DNA from: Stenotrophomonas sp. 57
GTDB taxonomy: Bacteria; Pseudomonadota; Gammaproteobacteria; Xanthomonadales; Xanthomonadaceae
Direction: 5' to 3'
NCBI RefSeq assembly: GCF_030291075.1
Contig: NZ_CP127407.1
Location: 1,486,001-1,550,000 of the forward strand
DNA: 64,000 nt
The notes below the pieces were generated by a model. The model searched no databases, was not told the origin of the DNA, and was given only the letters and a program-made list of their open reading frames with translations. This document shows positions 44,575 through 54,110 of the stretch, one piece after another. How positions within the stretch are numbered: the first letter of the stretch is position 1; each line of letters begins with the position of its first letter. Made by a program: the position numbers and the translations under genes.

Positions 44575-46071
44575 ATGGCCGACTTTCCCGACCGCAGCCA
44601 CTGGCAGGCGCTGTCCCAGCAGCTGTCGATGCCGACCCAGGCATTCATCGATGGCCGCTACGTCGATGCTGCCCACGGTGCGCGCTTCGACTGCATCAGT
44701 CCGATTGATGGCCGCGTGCTGGCGACGGTTGCCGACTGCGACGCACAGGACGTGGAGCGCGCAGTGCTGGCGGCGCGGCGTGCCTTCGATGCGGGCCACT
44801 GGTCGCAGGCGAGCCCGGCCCATCGCAAGCGCGTGTTGTTGGCCCTGGCAGGGCTGGTGGAAAAACACGCCGACGAGCTTGCCCTGCTGGAAACCCTGGA
44901 CATGGGCAAGCCGGTGCGCGATGCACGCCGTATCGACCTGCCCGGCGTGGTGCGCTGCCTGACCTGGACTGCCGAGGCAGTGGACAAGCTGTATGGCGAA
45001 ATCGCACCTACCGGACCGCATGAGCTGGGCCTGGTCACGCGCGAGGCCGCAGGCGTGGTGGTGGCGATCGTGCCGTGGAATTTCCCGCTGCTGATGGCCT
45101 GCTGGAAGATCGCCCCGGCACTGGCGATGGGCAATTCGGTGGTGCTCAAGCCGTCCGAGCGTTCGCCCCTGAGTGCATTGCGGCTGGCGGCGCTGGCCGC
45201 CGAGGCGGGCCTGCCGGAGGGGGTGCTGAACGTGCTGCCCGGCCATGGCGCGCGCGTGGGCGAGCCTTTGGCACTGCACATGGACGTGGACGTGCTGGCC
45301 TTCACCGGTTCCACCGCCACCGGCGCAAAGCTGCTGGAGTATGCGGGGCGGTCCAACCTCAAGCGGGTCTGGCTGGAATGCGGCGGCAAGAGCCCGCACG
45401 TGGTGTTCGCCGACGCACCGGACCTGGACGCAGCAGCCAAGAGCGTGGCCCAGGGCATCTTCTTCAACCAAGGCGAAGTGTGCACCGCCGGTTCACGGCT
45501 GCTGGTACAGCGCTCGATCCGCGAGGACTTCGTGCACCAGGTGATTGCCTACGGCCAGCACATGCAGCCCCGGCATCCACTGGACGCCGATGCACCAATG
45601 GGTGCGCTGGTCGACGCCGCGCACGTGGACAAGGTGCTGGCCGATATCGCGCGTGCCGAAGGCGAGGGCGCTCGTCTGCTGCTGGGTGGCCATCGGGCCG
45701 AGGTGGCGGCGGGCGGTTGCTATGTGCAGCCCACGGTGTTCGACCAAGTGCATCCGGACCAGGCATTGGCGCGCGAGGAAGTATTCGGGCCGGTGCTGGC
45801 GGTGCTTGGTTTCGAGGATGAAGCCGAGGCGGTTTGCGTGGCCAATGACAGCCGCTATGGGCTGGCGGCAGGTCTATGGACGCGCGACCTGGCCCGGGCC
45901 CACCGTGTTGCGCGGCAACTGCGCGCTGGCAGCGTGTGGGTGAATGGCTGGGATGGTGGTGACATGACCGCCCCGTTCGGTGGCTACAAGCAGTCCGGCA
46001 ACGGGCGCGACAAATCGCTGCACGCGTTTGACAAGTACAGCGAGCTCAAGGCCACCTGGATCCAGTTGTAA
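44575..46071 (+). CDS. puuC: Aldehyde dehydrogenase, PuuC-like
   Basis: 498-aa NAD(P)-dependent aldehyde dehydrogenase, best matched to PuuC, which oxidises gamma-glutamyl-gamma-aminobutyraldehyde and related amino-aldehydes in putrescine breakdown. Cofactor loop VAIVPWNFPLLMACWKIAPA, FTGSTATGAKL, catalytic Glu in LECGGKSP and catalytic Cys in FFNQGEVCTAGSRLL are all intact. C-terminus ends PFGGYKQSGNGRDKSLHAFD. It is divergent from the aminotransferase, and other puu genes (puuB, puuD, puuA) lie 6.5-10 kb further on, supporting the polyamine assignment. Confidence 0.85.
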   Translation: MADFPDRSHWQALSQQLSMPTQAFIDGRYVDAAHGARFDCISPIDGRVLATVADCDAQDVERAVLAARRAFDAGHWSQASPAHRKRVLLALAGLVEKHADELALLETLDMGKPVRDARRIDLPGVVRCLTWTAEAVDKLYGEIAPTGPHELGLVTREAAGVVVAIVPWNFPLLMACWKIAPALAMGNSVVLKPSERSPLSALRLAALAAEAGLPEGVLNVLPGHGARVGEPLALHMDVDVLAFTGSTATGAKLLEYAGRSNLKRVWLECGGKSPHVVFADAPDLDAAAKSVAQGIFFNQGEVCTAGSRLLVQRSIREDFVHQVIAYGQHMQPRHPLDADAPMGALVDAAHVDKVLADIARAEGEGARLLLGGHRAEVAAGGCYVQPTVFDQVHPDQALAREEVFGPVLAVLGFEDEAEAVCVANDSRYGLAAGLWTRDLARAHRVARQLRAGSVWVNGWDGGDMTAPFGGYKQSGNGRDKSLHAFDKYSELKATWIQL

Positions 46072-46103
46072 CAACGCGCCCGCCGGACGGCCATTCGCTC
46101 CTT

Positions 46104-46165
46104 GTAGAGCCGAGCCATGCTCGGCTGCTTTTCGCAAAGAGCAGCCGAGCATGGCTCGGCTCTAC
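46104..46165. repeat. Perfect SMAG inverted dimer
   Basis: GTAGAGCCGAGCCATGCTCG...CTAC: the whole left half (26 nt, beginning GTAG) is repeated in perfect inverse at the right, with a 10-nt spacer. The cleanest SMAG dimer in the window, between converging genes, where it may act as a bidirectional terminator. Confidence 0.9.
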
Positions 46166-46186
46166 AGAAGGCAGACACCCATCGAC

Positions 46187-46843
46187 CTACCGGCAACGCG
46201 CGCTCACCTGCAGCACCGCCGCGCGCAGCAGGTCCCGGTCGTCCTTCTCAACGGCATTCTGGAAATAGTCCATGTCCTGCCTCCCCAGTTCGCACGGGTC
46301 GACGATGTACCCCGGCGGCCACAGCCCCAGCAGCTGCGCCACACCGTGCACGATCTGCTCCGGGGTCATCTGCCGGCGGATGCGGAAGTAGTTGCGACGC
46401 GGTGCGAACGCGGGATGTACCTCGCGGCGACCGATCAGGCGCGGGGCAACACCTGCGGCGCTGATGCCATCGCCACCGTCGATACTGCCCGCAGGCAGCC
46501 CCAGGATCAGCGGTGCCGAAGCCGTCGGCGCCTCCGCCGCACGCACTGCGGCTTCTGCCGACGCAACCGGGGCCGGGCGGGGCTTCACCGCCGGAGCCGG
46601 GCGCGTCACCGGTGTGGACGACAACGCCGGAGGTGAGGGCGCCGGCGCCGGCAGCTCCGGTGGCAGCCAGCGCAGCGAGATCCGTGCGCCATCGTCGCCG
46701 CGCAGCACGATCCGGGCCGTGCCCCACAACCACACCGCCATCAGGCCGTGCACCAGTAGTACCACCAGCCACGCCGTCATCGGCGGCAGCTTCGGGGAAT
46801 CGGACCACGACAACGCAACTGCAGCCATCGGCAAGGCATCCAT
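46187..46843 (-). CDS. TonB-like single-TM protein of unknown function
   Basis: 218 aa, not assigned to a family. One N-terminal TM helix (AWLVVLLVHGLMAVWLWGTA), then a Pro/Ala-rich spacer (PELPAPAPSPPALSSTPV) that would span the periplasm, and a C-terminal globular part with RRNYFRIRRQMTPEQIVHGV and LGLWPPGYIVDPCELGRQDM. The layout resembles energy-transducing TonB proteins, but the C-terminal domain does not look like canonical TonB. ATG 46843 (MDALPMAAVAL); the sixth-residue Met is also possible. It diverges from the MFS gene and is the first gene of the 46-52 kb block. Confidence 0.65.
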   Translation of the reverse strand: MDALPMAAVALSWSDSPKLPPMTAWLVVLLVHGLMAVWLWGTARIVLRGDDGARISLRWLPPELPAPAPSPPALSSTPVTRPAPAVKPRPAPVASAEAAVRAAEAPTASAPLILGLPAGSIDGGDGISAAGVAPRLIGRREVHPAFAPRRNYFRIRRQMTPEQIVHGVAQLLGLWPPGYIVDPCELGRQDMDYFQNAVEKDDRDLLRAAVLQVSARCR

Positions 46844-46975
46844 GCAGGGACCGGTGGCGCAGCCTAGCGGGTGTCCAGAAAATTTTCGTTGGCATCGGTG
46901 TCGGCTGAAACCATCGCTGCGTGTGGCCACCGGGCCGTGGCAGAATCGGTCGATCCACCGCAACCTGTATTGCCG

Positions 46976-48277
46976 ATGTCGACGATCACCGCTGCCGCGC
47001 CACCTGCGAATTCTCCCCGCCGTGTCCTGCTGGCCAGCCTGATCGGCACCACCATCGAATTCTTCGATTTCTACATCTATGCCACCGCTGCCGTGCTGGT
47101 GTTCCCGCACCTGTTCTTCCCGGACAGCAGCGAGCAGGCGGCGCTGCTGCAGTCACTGGCAACGTTCGCGGTGGCGTTCATCGCGCGCCCGGTCGGCTCG
47201 GCGGTATTCGGTCATTTCGGCGACCGCATCGGCCGCAAGGCCACCCTGGTGGCCGCGCTGTTGACCATGGGCCTGTCCACGGTGCTGATCGGCCTGCTGC
47301 CCACCCATGCGCAGATCGGGCTGTGGGCGCCGGCGCTGTTGGCGCTGTGCCGTTTCGGCCAGGGCCTGGGGCTGGGCGGTGAATGGGGTGGGGCGGTGCT
47401 GCTGGCCACCGAGAACGCGCCGCCGGGCAAGCGCGCCTGGTACGGCATGTTCCCGCAGCTGGGCGCGCCACTGGGCTTCCTGTTGTCGGCCGGCATCTTC
47501 CTGGTGCTGGGCCGTTGCCTGAGCCAGGGTGACTTCCTGCAGTGGGGCTGGCGCATTCCGTTCGTGGCCAGCGCGCTGCTGGTCGGCCTTGGCCTGTGGG
47601 TGCGCCTGAACATCCACGAGACCCCCGATTTCAAGCAGGCGCTGGAGCGCAAAGCACCGGTGCGGTTGCCGATGTGGACGGTGCTGCGCGATTACCCGGT
47701 GCCGATGCTGCTGGGCACGCTCGGGGCGTTCGCCACCTTCGTGCTGTTCTACCTGATGACGGTGTTCAGCCTGGGCCATGGCACTGCGGTACTGGGCTAC
47801 AGCCGCGAGCAGTTCCTGCTGATGCAGATGGCCGGCATGCTGTTCTTCGCACTGGGTATTCCGCTGTCGGCGCGCTATGGCGACCGTTGGGGCACGCGGC
47901 GCACGATGATCGTCGCCAGCGTACTGATCGTCGGCTTCGGCGTGCTTTTCGCACCGCTGTTCCAGCCGCACAGCCCGTGGCTGGTCACCGCCTTCCTGTG
48001 CCTGGGGCTGTTCCTGATGGGCCTGACCTACGGCCCCTGCGGTACCTTCCTGGCCGAGATCTACCCGGTGGAGGTGCGCTACACCGGTGCGTCGCTGTCC
48101 TTCAACCTGGCCGGCATCCTCGGTGCAGCGCCGGCCCCGTACCTGGCCACCTGGCTGGCCGAGCGCTTCGGCCTGGTCGCGGTCGGCTACTACCTGTGCC
48201 TGACGGCGGTGGCGACGCTGTGCGCGCTGGTGGCACTGCACCGCCGCGCGCTGCGGTTCAGCCAAAGAAGCGCTTGA
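46976..48277 (+). CDS. MFS transporter, metabolite:H+ symporter family
   Basis: 433 aa with 12 predicted TM helices. The first carries the MHS signature [20 protein letters not shown], with the substrate-linked Asp; the cytoplasmic loop motif [13 protein letters not shown] follows TM2, and [20 protein letters not shown] is in TM4, as in ShiA/ProP/KgtP-type symporters. Likely imports a small organic acid or osmolyte with protons; the substrate cannot be read. ATG 46976 ([10 protein letters not shown]) lies after an upstream in-frame stretch that is not conserved-looking. Its 3' end overlaps the converging hemerythrin gene by 20 nt. Confidence 0.88.
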
Positions 48278-48719
48278 GCGTGCGGCCGAGCCAACCGCCG
48301 CCCTGGTGCTCGCGGGCGAACTGGTTCAGGTGCGCCTTGACCTGCTCGGCGTACGCCTGGTCGTCACCGCGGATGTGATTGAACAGCCAGCGCGAGAGCA
48401 TGGTGCGCAGCTCGTCGCTGATGTCCTCGCCGGCCTGGAAGCGCATGCGGTATTCCGAGACGCGCTTGATGAAGACCTCATGCACGCGCTTGTGCGCGGC
48501 ACAGAACGGGTAGCCCGCTTCTTCCATCAGCTCTTCCTCGAACGCGAAGTGCGACATGGTGTAGTCCACCACCTCGTCGATCACTTCGCCCACCGCTGCA
48601 CGCTGCATGCTGGCCTGGGCCACGTGCAGGTGGTTGAGCATCTCGATGATGCGGCGGTGTTGTTGGTCGATCACATCAATGCCGATGTTCAGATCGTCCT
48701 GCCAGACCAGTAGTGCCAT
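48258..48719 (-). CDS. Bacteriohemerythrin
   Basis: 153-aa di-iron O2-binding protein. Iron ligands are laid out as in McHr-type bacteriohemerythrins: His in [19 protein letters not shown], His/Glu in [15 protein letters not shown], His in [12 protein letters not shown] and the C-terminal His/Asp in [13 protein letters not shown]. The last 20 residues ([18 protein letters not shown]) form an extra amphipathic helix not needed for the four-helix bundle. It probably buffers or delivers oxygen, or senses it for a partner. A plausible partner is the diguanylate cyclase next door on the same strand; that is inference. Overlaps the MFS gene end by 20 nt. Confidence 0.9.
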
Positions 48720-48755
48720 CCCCGGCTCCCCTTCATGCGTATGTCGGGGCCGACT

Positions 48756-48780
48756 GTAGAGCCGCCCTGCGCGGGCGGCG
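48756..48780 (+). repeat. SMAG palindrome
   Basis: GTAGA followed by GCCGCCC / GGGCGGC (7-bp stem), located in the about 85-nt gap between the cyclase gene and the hemerythrin gene. Confidence 0.75.
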
Positions 48781-48804
48781 TTGATCTGGATCAAAGCGTG
48801 CGGG

Positions 48805-50148
48805 TCAGGACAGCGCGGGCTCGCGTGGGCGCAGCGGGCTGGCCACCGTGGTGCAGCTGACCCGGTTGCGGCCACCGGCCTTGGCCAGGTACAGCTGGCG
48901 GTCGGCCTCGGAGATCAACCGGTGCAGTGCATCGCGCTGCGGGCGCAGGCAGCACAGGCCGATGCTGACCGTCATGCGCAGGGTGGCGGTGCCGATGTCC
49001 ACTTCCAGCGCAGCGATGCGCTGGCGCAGCCCCTCGAAGTACAGCAGTGCCTCGTCCTGCTCCATGTCCGGCACCAGCAGGCAGAATTCCTCGCCGCCGA
49101 AGCGCGCGATCAGGTCCTGGCCGCGCGCATGGGCGGCCACCGCACCGGCCACCGCGCGCAGCGCATCGTCGCCGGCCTCGTGGCCGTAGGTGTCGTTGAT
49201 GTGCTTGAAGTGATCGATGTCGATCATCGCCACCGCCACGCACTGGCCGTGCAGCTGCAGTTGCGGCAGCTGGCGCTGGCTCTGCTCCAGGAAGAAGCGC
49301 CGGTTGGGCAGGCCGGTGAGGAAATCGCGGGTGGCCAGATCCTGCAGGGTGCCGATCAGTTCCAGCTGGTCCACGTTCTGCGAGACACGGCAGAAGAATT
49401 CTTCGCGCGAAAAGGGTTTTCGCAGGAAGTCATTGGCGCCGTTCTTCAGGAAGCGCGGGATGAGCGAGGCATCGGTATTCCCGGAGATGCCGATTACCGC
49501 CACCTTGTCGCGCGAGCGCAGGGTGCGCAGGCGACGGGTGAATTCCACGCCCTGCATGCCAGGCATTTCCTGGTCGACCACTGCCAGGCGGATCGCCGGG
49601 TGCGCCTCGATCGCGGCCAGGCCTTCGTTGCCATCGGCCGCTTCGTGTACCTCATGGCCGTACATGCGCAGCAGGGCGGCGGCATAGCCGCGCGCGGACG
49701 GCGAGTCGTCCACCACCAGCGCGGCGATGCGGCGGTTGCGTTCCAGCCGCTGCACCAGCCACACCAGGTAATCGATGCTGCCGGGGGTGTTCTTCAGCAC
49801 GTAATCGATGATCTGCTGCTGGAGCACGCGCTTGCGCAGGTCTTCGTCATACACGCCGCTGACCACCACGGTCGGCAGGTCGCGCTTGAGGAAGAACTCG
49901 ACCACCGCATCGCGGTCGCCATCGGCCAGCACCAGCCCGGTCAGTACCAGGAACCAGCCGCCGCCTTGGCTCAGCAGGCGGTCGGCCTCGGCCAGGGTGG
50001 AGGCAATCACCACCGGCAGTTCCAGGCGCTGCTCGATCGCCTCACGCAGCATGCCGGTGAAGGCACGGGAGTTTTCGACCAGCAGGATCCGCTGCGGCAG
50101 CGGATCGGCCAGGTCGCCATCGACGGCGGCCTGCGGCAGCATGGGCAT
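48805..50148 (-). CDS. Diguanylate cyclase with two receiver domains (first one degenerate)
   Basis: 447 aa, REC-REC-GGDEF. The second receiver ([19 protein letters not shown]) has the acid pocket and phospho-acceptor Asp in [13 protein letters not shown] plus the conserved Lys in [11 protein letters not shown]. In the first ([20 protein letters not shown]) the equivalent strand reads [12 protein letters not shown], so the phospho-acceptor is missing and it is probably a regulatory or dimerising module. The cyclase domain has GGEEF at 351-355 and an RxxD site (RGQD) five residues upstream, as in product-inhibited enzymes. Upstream in-frame starts (MGQTTNTDVF) would add about 32 residues. Confidence 0.88.
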
Positions 50149-50311
50149 GATGCGGTGGCTCACGAGGGAGGGGCTCGGCACGGATAGCGGCGGTTTCGGG
50201 TGTAACTTTAGGACGAAAACGTCCGTGTTCGTCGTTTGGCCCATTGCTCAGATGGGAAGCGGTTAGTATCAGCTGGAGGTTCTCGATTTCAACTTCGACC
50301 TGGAGGTCACT

Positions 50312-50737
50312 GTGCGATTTTCATGTTTTGGTGCGGCTACTGGATTTCTGATGCTTGCCGCTGCCCCGGCAATCGCGGGCGGTCCCTCGGATTTTCATGG
50401 AAAGCCATTGGCTACGGCTGGGTTGGGGCAGGCCAGTCCGGCTGCGGTCAATCTCAGCCAGGACCCCAGCTGGCAGCTGTATGGATTCCAGCGTGATGGC
50501 ATTACCTATTTGCAGGTGAACGACCTCCTCGGAAACGTGCAGCTGATTATCGGCAACGCAGGGGGGACCTACTGGGTGCTGCCGGCAGGCAACAATGCGA
50601 CCAAGGTTTCGCTGCCCCAGCAGAAGATCCAGATACCGGCAGGCGCCAGCCGCTCGCAGATCTACAGCGGTAGCGATTTTTCGCTGGTGCGTTATCGTAG
50701 TGGCGGCGAGGTCATCTGGTCGGTTGAAACACCGTAA
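50312..50737 (+). CDS. Small predicted periplasmic protein
   Basis: 141 aa, not recognised. Signal peptide RFSCFGAATGFLMLAAAPAI with likely cleavage after AIA, then a mature part rich in beta pattern: WQLYGFQRDGITYLQVNDL, VQLIIGNAGGTYWVLPAG, FSLVRYRSGGEVIWSVE. The GTG start is well placed behind GGAGG. Divergent from the two-REC cyclase gene (164 nt apart) and convergent with the MASE1 gene; its role is unknown. Confidence 0.7.
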   Translation: MRFSCFGAATGFLMLAAAPAIAGGPSDFHGKPLATAGLGQASPAAVNLSQDPSWQLYGFQRDGITYLQVNDLLGNVQLIIGNAGGTYWVLPAGNNATKVSLPQQKIQIPAGASRSQIYSGSDFSLVRYRSGGEVIWSVETP

Positions 50738-50848
50738 AGACGTAGAGTTGCGCAGCGGTGTCGGGATATCCTGCGCCGCTGCGCTTGCCGCGATGAACGC
50801 GGCAGAGGGCGATTATTGTAGGGCCGGCCCTTTGGCGGACACCGGCCA
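50738..50848. other. Gap with possible bidirectional terminator hairpin
   Basis: GCGCAGCGG (50750-50758) pairs with CCGCTGCGC (50776-50784) across a 17-nt loop, between converging genes. No T-run. A partial SMAG-like GTAGGGCCGGCC follows at about 50818. No gene seen. Confidence 0.45.
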
Positions 50849-52531
50849 TCAGATCTGGGTCTGCGAGTTTCCCTGCCCGGAGGTGGTCACGTGATCCATA
50901 GCGTTGAACGATGCAATGCCGATGGCGGCGGAGTCACCCGTCTCCACCATCGCCATCCGTATCCGATTCCGATGGCACTGCACTGTTCCGCCATAGGCAA
51001 TCGTGCGGCCAGCCAAGCGCTCGACCGTGGCGGTGACGGTTGACGGTGACAGGCTGCGGTATGAATCCAGCAGTGCGACCGTCATCAGGATGCCGCGGCG
51101 TCCTCCTCTCCTGCCGCAACGCACGCGGATGCTGATCTGACCGGATTCACTGTTGATCAACAGCGAAACGGCATCGGTGAGGGCGCGATAGGCGGCCAGC
51201 TGCAGGCCGACACTGAGCTGACAGGGATCGCCGAGCAATCGAGGGCGCATCACGCGATGGCTCAGGTCCCAGGTTTCGCGTACGCCGCCGGCCTGGAGGG
51301 CGACGTAGAGCCCAAGATGTTCCAGTGCTGCGGGATAGACCATGCTGGTTTGTTCGCGGAACTGTCGCGAATGGACCGAAGCCATATGCAGGAGACTGTT
51401 CGCTATCGTGGGATGGCCATGCGCATTGAGCCAATTCACCACCTCGCTGAGCGAGGTGTCGATGCCGTCCCCCAGCTTCCTCAGGTGTCGCGCGCGCTCA
51501 CGGAGATCAAGCTCGCTTGCCACCAGTGAATTGCGCGCGTGCTTGAGCGCATCTCTTTCACCCACTTCGCCCAATCGCGAACGGTGGTAGTAGTGGGTGA
51601 TGCGCGACCCTAGCACCAGCAGTGCAGCGCCGGTGACCGCCATGATCTGCTGGGTCGCGAACGCAGCTGGATCGAACGCACCCGTGTAGGGGCTTGGGGT
51701 GGTCAGGCCAATGATCAAGTTGAGCGACGGTACTCCGATCGCCGCACCTCGCCAGCCATACAGACAGGTGAGCACGACGACCGGCAGCGCCATCAGCAGC
51801 TGCATCGATGTCTTGGCGTTGGCTTCGTCCAAGGGCAGCTGTGCGGCATACAGGCCAATTATGGCCATCAGCGTCAGGGCAGCGAGTGCAGGCGGGGCGA
51901 AACCTGATGTCCAACGGGCGTTGCCGGTCCGGCGTGTCCACAGCAACGCAAGCGGTGCAAGGGTCAGTATGCCGATGAAGTCGCCAACGACCAGGCGCGC
52001 GATGCTCGCAAGTACCGGCATCTCCGGTGGTGTCGGCCACAGAAGGTGTGCCAACATCAGATTGAGCGCCGTGACCACCAGTGCCGAAGCCGCCGCGACT
52101 GAAATCAGCCATGCATTCTTCGTGGTCACCATCATTTTCCGGTGCAGATGCACGATCAGCATCACTGCAGGCATCAGCAGTGCCGAACCAAGCACTATCC
52201 AGGCCAGTCCATACCTCTCGATCATTGGCACACGCATCTGCGCAAAGTAGGCGTATTCGCCCAGCAGCAGGTACGGCCACCATCGAGGCGGGAACAACAG
52301 CACCGCAGCCACGCGGACGCCGGCGGGCAGGTAGAACTGGTCGAGCGACAACTGGCGAGACGCCCAGCATGCGATGGCGTACAACAGCGCAAGGACCAGC
52401 CCCGCCGGGCGGATACGCAACTTCAACTGCAGGCCTTCATTCCACCAGTTCAATCGCACATCTCCCTCTAGTACGTTCCCTGTCAGCATCCATTCGCCGC
52501 GGGACCCGGTTCTGAGGGACGGTATCGGCAT
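50849..52531 (-). CDS. MASE1-domain membrane protein with degenerate kinase-like C-terminus
   Basis: 560 aa. The N-terminal 300 or so residues form a MASE1 membrane-sensor domain with about eight TM helices (YLPAGVRVAAVLLFPPRWWP, YLLLGEYAYFA, LIVGDFIGIL-type motif as LVVGDFIGILTLAPLALLW). The C-terminus (from about 320) shows a coiled-coil helix (LVASELDLRERARHLRKLG) followed by a stretch resembling a HATPase N-box (LQLAAYRALTDAVSLLINSE). No phospho-acceptor His box and no DxGxG boxes are seen, so kinase activity is doubtful. It could bind or relay a small-molecule cue. Convergent with the 50312 gene; upstream neighbour is puuB on the same strand. Confidence 0.8.
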   Translation of the reverse strand: MPIPSLRTGSRGEWMLTGNVLEGDVRLNWWNEGLQLKLRIRPAGLVLALLYAIACWASRQLSLDQFYLPAGVRVAAVLLFPPRWWPYLLLGEYAYFAQMRVPMIERYGLAWIVLGSALLMPAVMLIVHLHRKMMVTTKNAWLISVAAASALVVTALNLMLAHLLWPTPPEMPVLASIARLVVGDFIGILTLAPLALLWTRRTGNARWTSGFAPPALAALTLMAIIGLYAAQLPLDEANAKTSMQLLMALPVVVLTCLYGWRGAAIGVPSLNLIIGLTTPSPYTGAFDPAAFATQQIMAVTGAALLVLGSRITHYYHRSRLGEVGERDALKHARNSLVASELDLRERARHLRKLGDGIDTSLSEVVNWLNAHGHPTIANSLLHMASVHSRQFREQTSMVYPAALEHLGLYVALQAGGVRETWDLSHRVMRPRLLGDPCQLSVGLQLAAYRALTDAVSLLINSESGQISIRVRCGRRGGRRGILMTVALLDSYRSLSPSTVTATVERLAGRTIAYGGTVQCHRNRIRMAMVETGDSAAIGIASFNAMDHVTTSGQGNSQTQI

Positions 52532-52672
52532 GAAATAGATAATGCAATTGCCGATGCGATCTGTCGATCAAATGAGAATTCCGTCACGCCCTTCTGGATG
52601 AGTGCTCTTCACTTGCTGTGGAGGTCCAGGAATTGCCAGTTCTTCGGAATCTCTCCGTGTCAGCTCACTGTT

Positions 52673-53950
52673 TCACCACAACGCATCCCGCAGCTTGTAC
52701 CACGACATCGCCGCCACCAGCAGCGGCCTGCGCAGCAGCCGGCCGCCAGGGAAGGGGGCATGCCGCAGGCGCTGGAACACGTCCAGGCGCTCACTCTGGC
52801 CTGCAATGGCGGCGGCGATCACCTCGCCGGCCAGCCCGGCGGCGGCCACCCCGTGGCCGGAGAACCCCTGCGCGAAGTACAGGTTGCCGTCCAGCCGGCC
52901 CCAATGCGGGGCGCGGTTGCGGGTAATGTCCACATAACCGCCCCAGACCTGCTCCAGTGGCACGTCGGCCAGCTGCGGGAACACCTGGTGCATGCGCCGC
53001 TGCATCACCCCGCGCAGGCCGGGTGGGGGCAGTGCTGAATAGCTGGCACGGCCACCAAACAGCAGGCGATGGTCGTGGCTGAGACGGAAGTAATCCAGTG
53101 CCCAGGCGGTGTCGGCCACGGCCATGTTGTTGCCGATCAGGGCACGGGCGCGCTCGGCACCCAGCGGAGCGCTGGCGCCGATATAGGTGCCGACCGGCAT
53201 GATCCGCCGTTCCAGCTCGGGCAGCAGGCCCTGCAACCAGGCGTTGCCGGCCACCACCAGATGCGCAGCGCGCACGCTTCCCTGCGCGGTATGCAGGGTG
53301 GGCTGCGGTCCGCGCTGCACGCGGGTCACTGCGGAGTTCTCATGGATCACCGCGCCGGCCGCGCGCGCCGCATCGGCCAGTCCGCGGGCATAGGCCAGGG
53401 GCTGCAGATGCGCGCTGAGCGGATCGAACATCGCGGCGCGGTAGCGTGGGCTGTCCAGCTGTGCGCGCAGGGCATCATGGTCCCACCACTGCATGGGGTA
53501 GTGGTAGTGGCGTTGCAGATGCTCGCAGTTGGCCTGAAGGTCGCGCTCATGGCGTTCGCGGATGGCGACGCTGGCGTGGCCTTCCACCCAATGACAGTCA
53601 ATGCCGTGGCGATCGATGCGTGCGCGCATCGCCTGCACCGCGTCGCGTGACCAGTCGAACAGGTGGCGCGCATCATCACGACCGAGCTGACGCTCCAGTT
53701 CGTCCACCTCGCAGCCATAGCCGACCAGCGCCTGGCCACCATTGCGGCCGGACGCGCCCCAACCGATCCGCTGCGCCTCCAGCACCACCACGCGCTGGCC
53801 ACGCGTAGCCAGTTCAAGTGCGGCGGTCAGGCCGGTATAGCCGGCGCCGAGCACGGCCACGTCGGCCTGCACGTCGCCCCGCAGCGCGGGCAGGGCAGGC
53901 GGCTCGGGCAGGCTGGCGGCATACCAGCTGGGCGGAAAGGCGGCACTCAC
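52673..53950 (-). CDS. puuB: Gamma-glutamylputrescine oxidase (DAO family), PuuB-like
   Basis: 425-aa FAD-dependent amine oxidase. Rossmann motif VAVLGAGYTGLTAALELATR near the N-terminus, FAD-contact region GWGASGRNGGQALVGYG and a C-terminal GFSGHGVAAAGLAGEVIA. PuuB oxidises gamma-glutamylputrescine to the aldehyde, the step after PuuA and before PuuC. It is divergent from puuD-puuA across 160 nt, so these are likely co-regulated. Within the DAO family, assignment rests mainly on this context. Confidence 0.88.
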   Translation of the reverse strand: MSAAFPPSWYAASLPEPPALPALRGDVQADVAVLGAGYTGLTAALELATRGQRVVVLEAQRIGWGASGRNGGQALVGYGCEVDELERQLGRDDARHLFDWSRDAVQAMRARIDRHGIDCHWVEGHASVAIRERHERDLQANCEHLQRHYHYPMQWWDHDALRAQLDSPRYRAAMFDPLSAHLQPLAYARGLADAARAAGAVIHENSAVTRVQRGPQPTLHTAQGSVRAAHLVVAGNAWLQGLLPELERRIMPVGTYIGASAPLGAERARALIGNNMAVADTAWALDYFRLSHDHRLLFGGRASYSALPPPGLRGVMQRRMHQVFPQLADVPLEQVWGGYVDITRNRAPHWGRLDGNLYFAQGFSGHGVAAAGLAGEVIAAAIAGQSERLDVFQRLRHAPFPGGRLLRRPLLVAAMSWYKLRDALW

Positions 53951-54110
53951 TGCGGGCCTCGCGGGCGCAGGGCAACGGGGCAGGGCGGGGCAGGACGATC
54001 AGCGTTCACGCGCCTAGTTTCGCCGATGCGTGTCGGCCGTGGCGTGACGGCCACGACTTGCCGCCGTTGCGGACAGGCGGGTAACGTGTCGGCACGCCAA
54101 GGAGTTTTCC

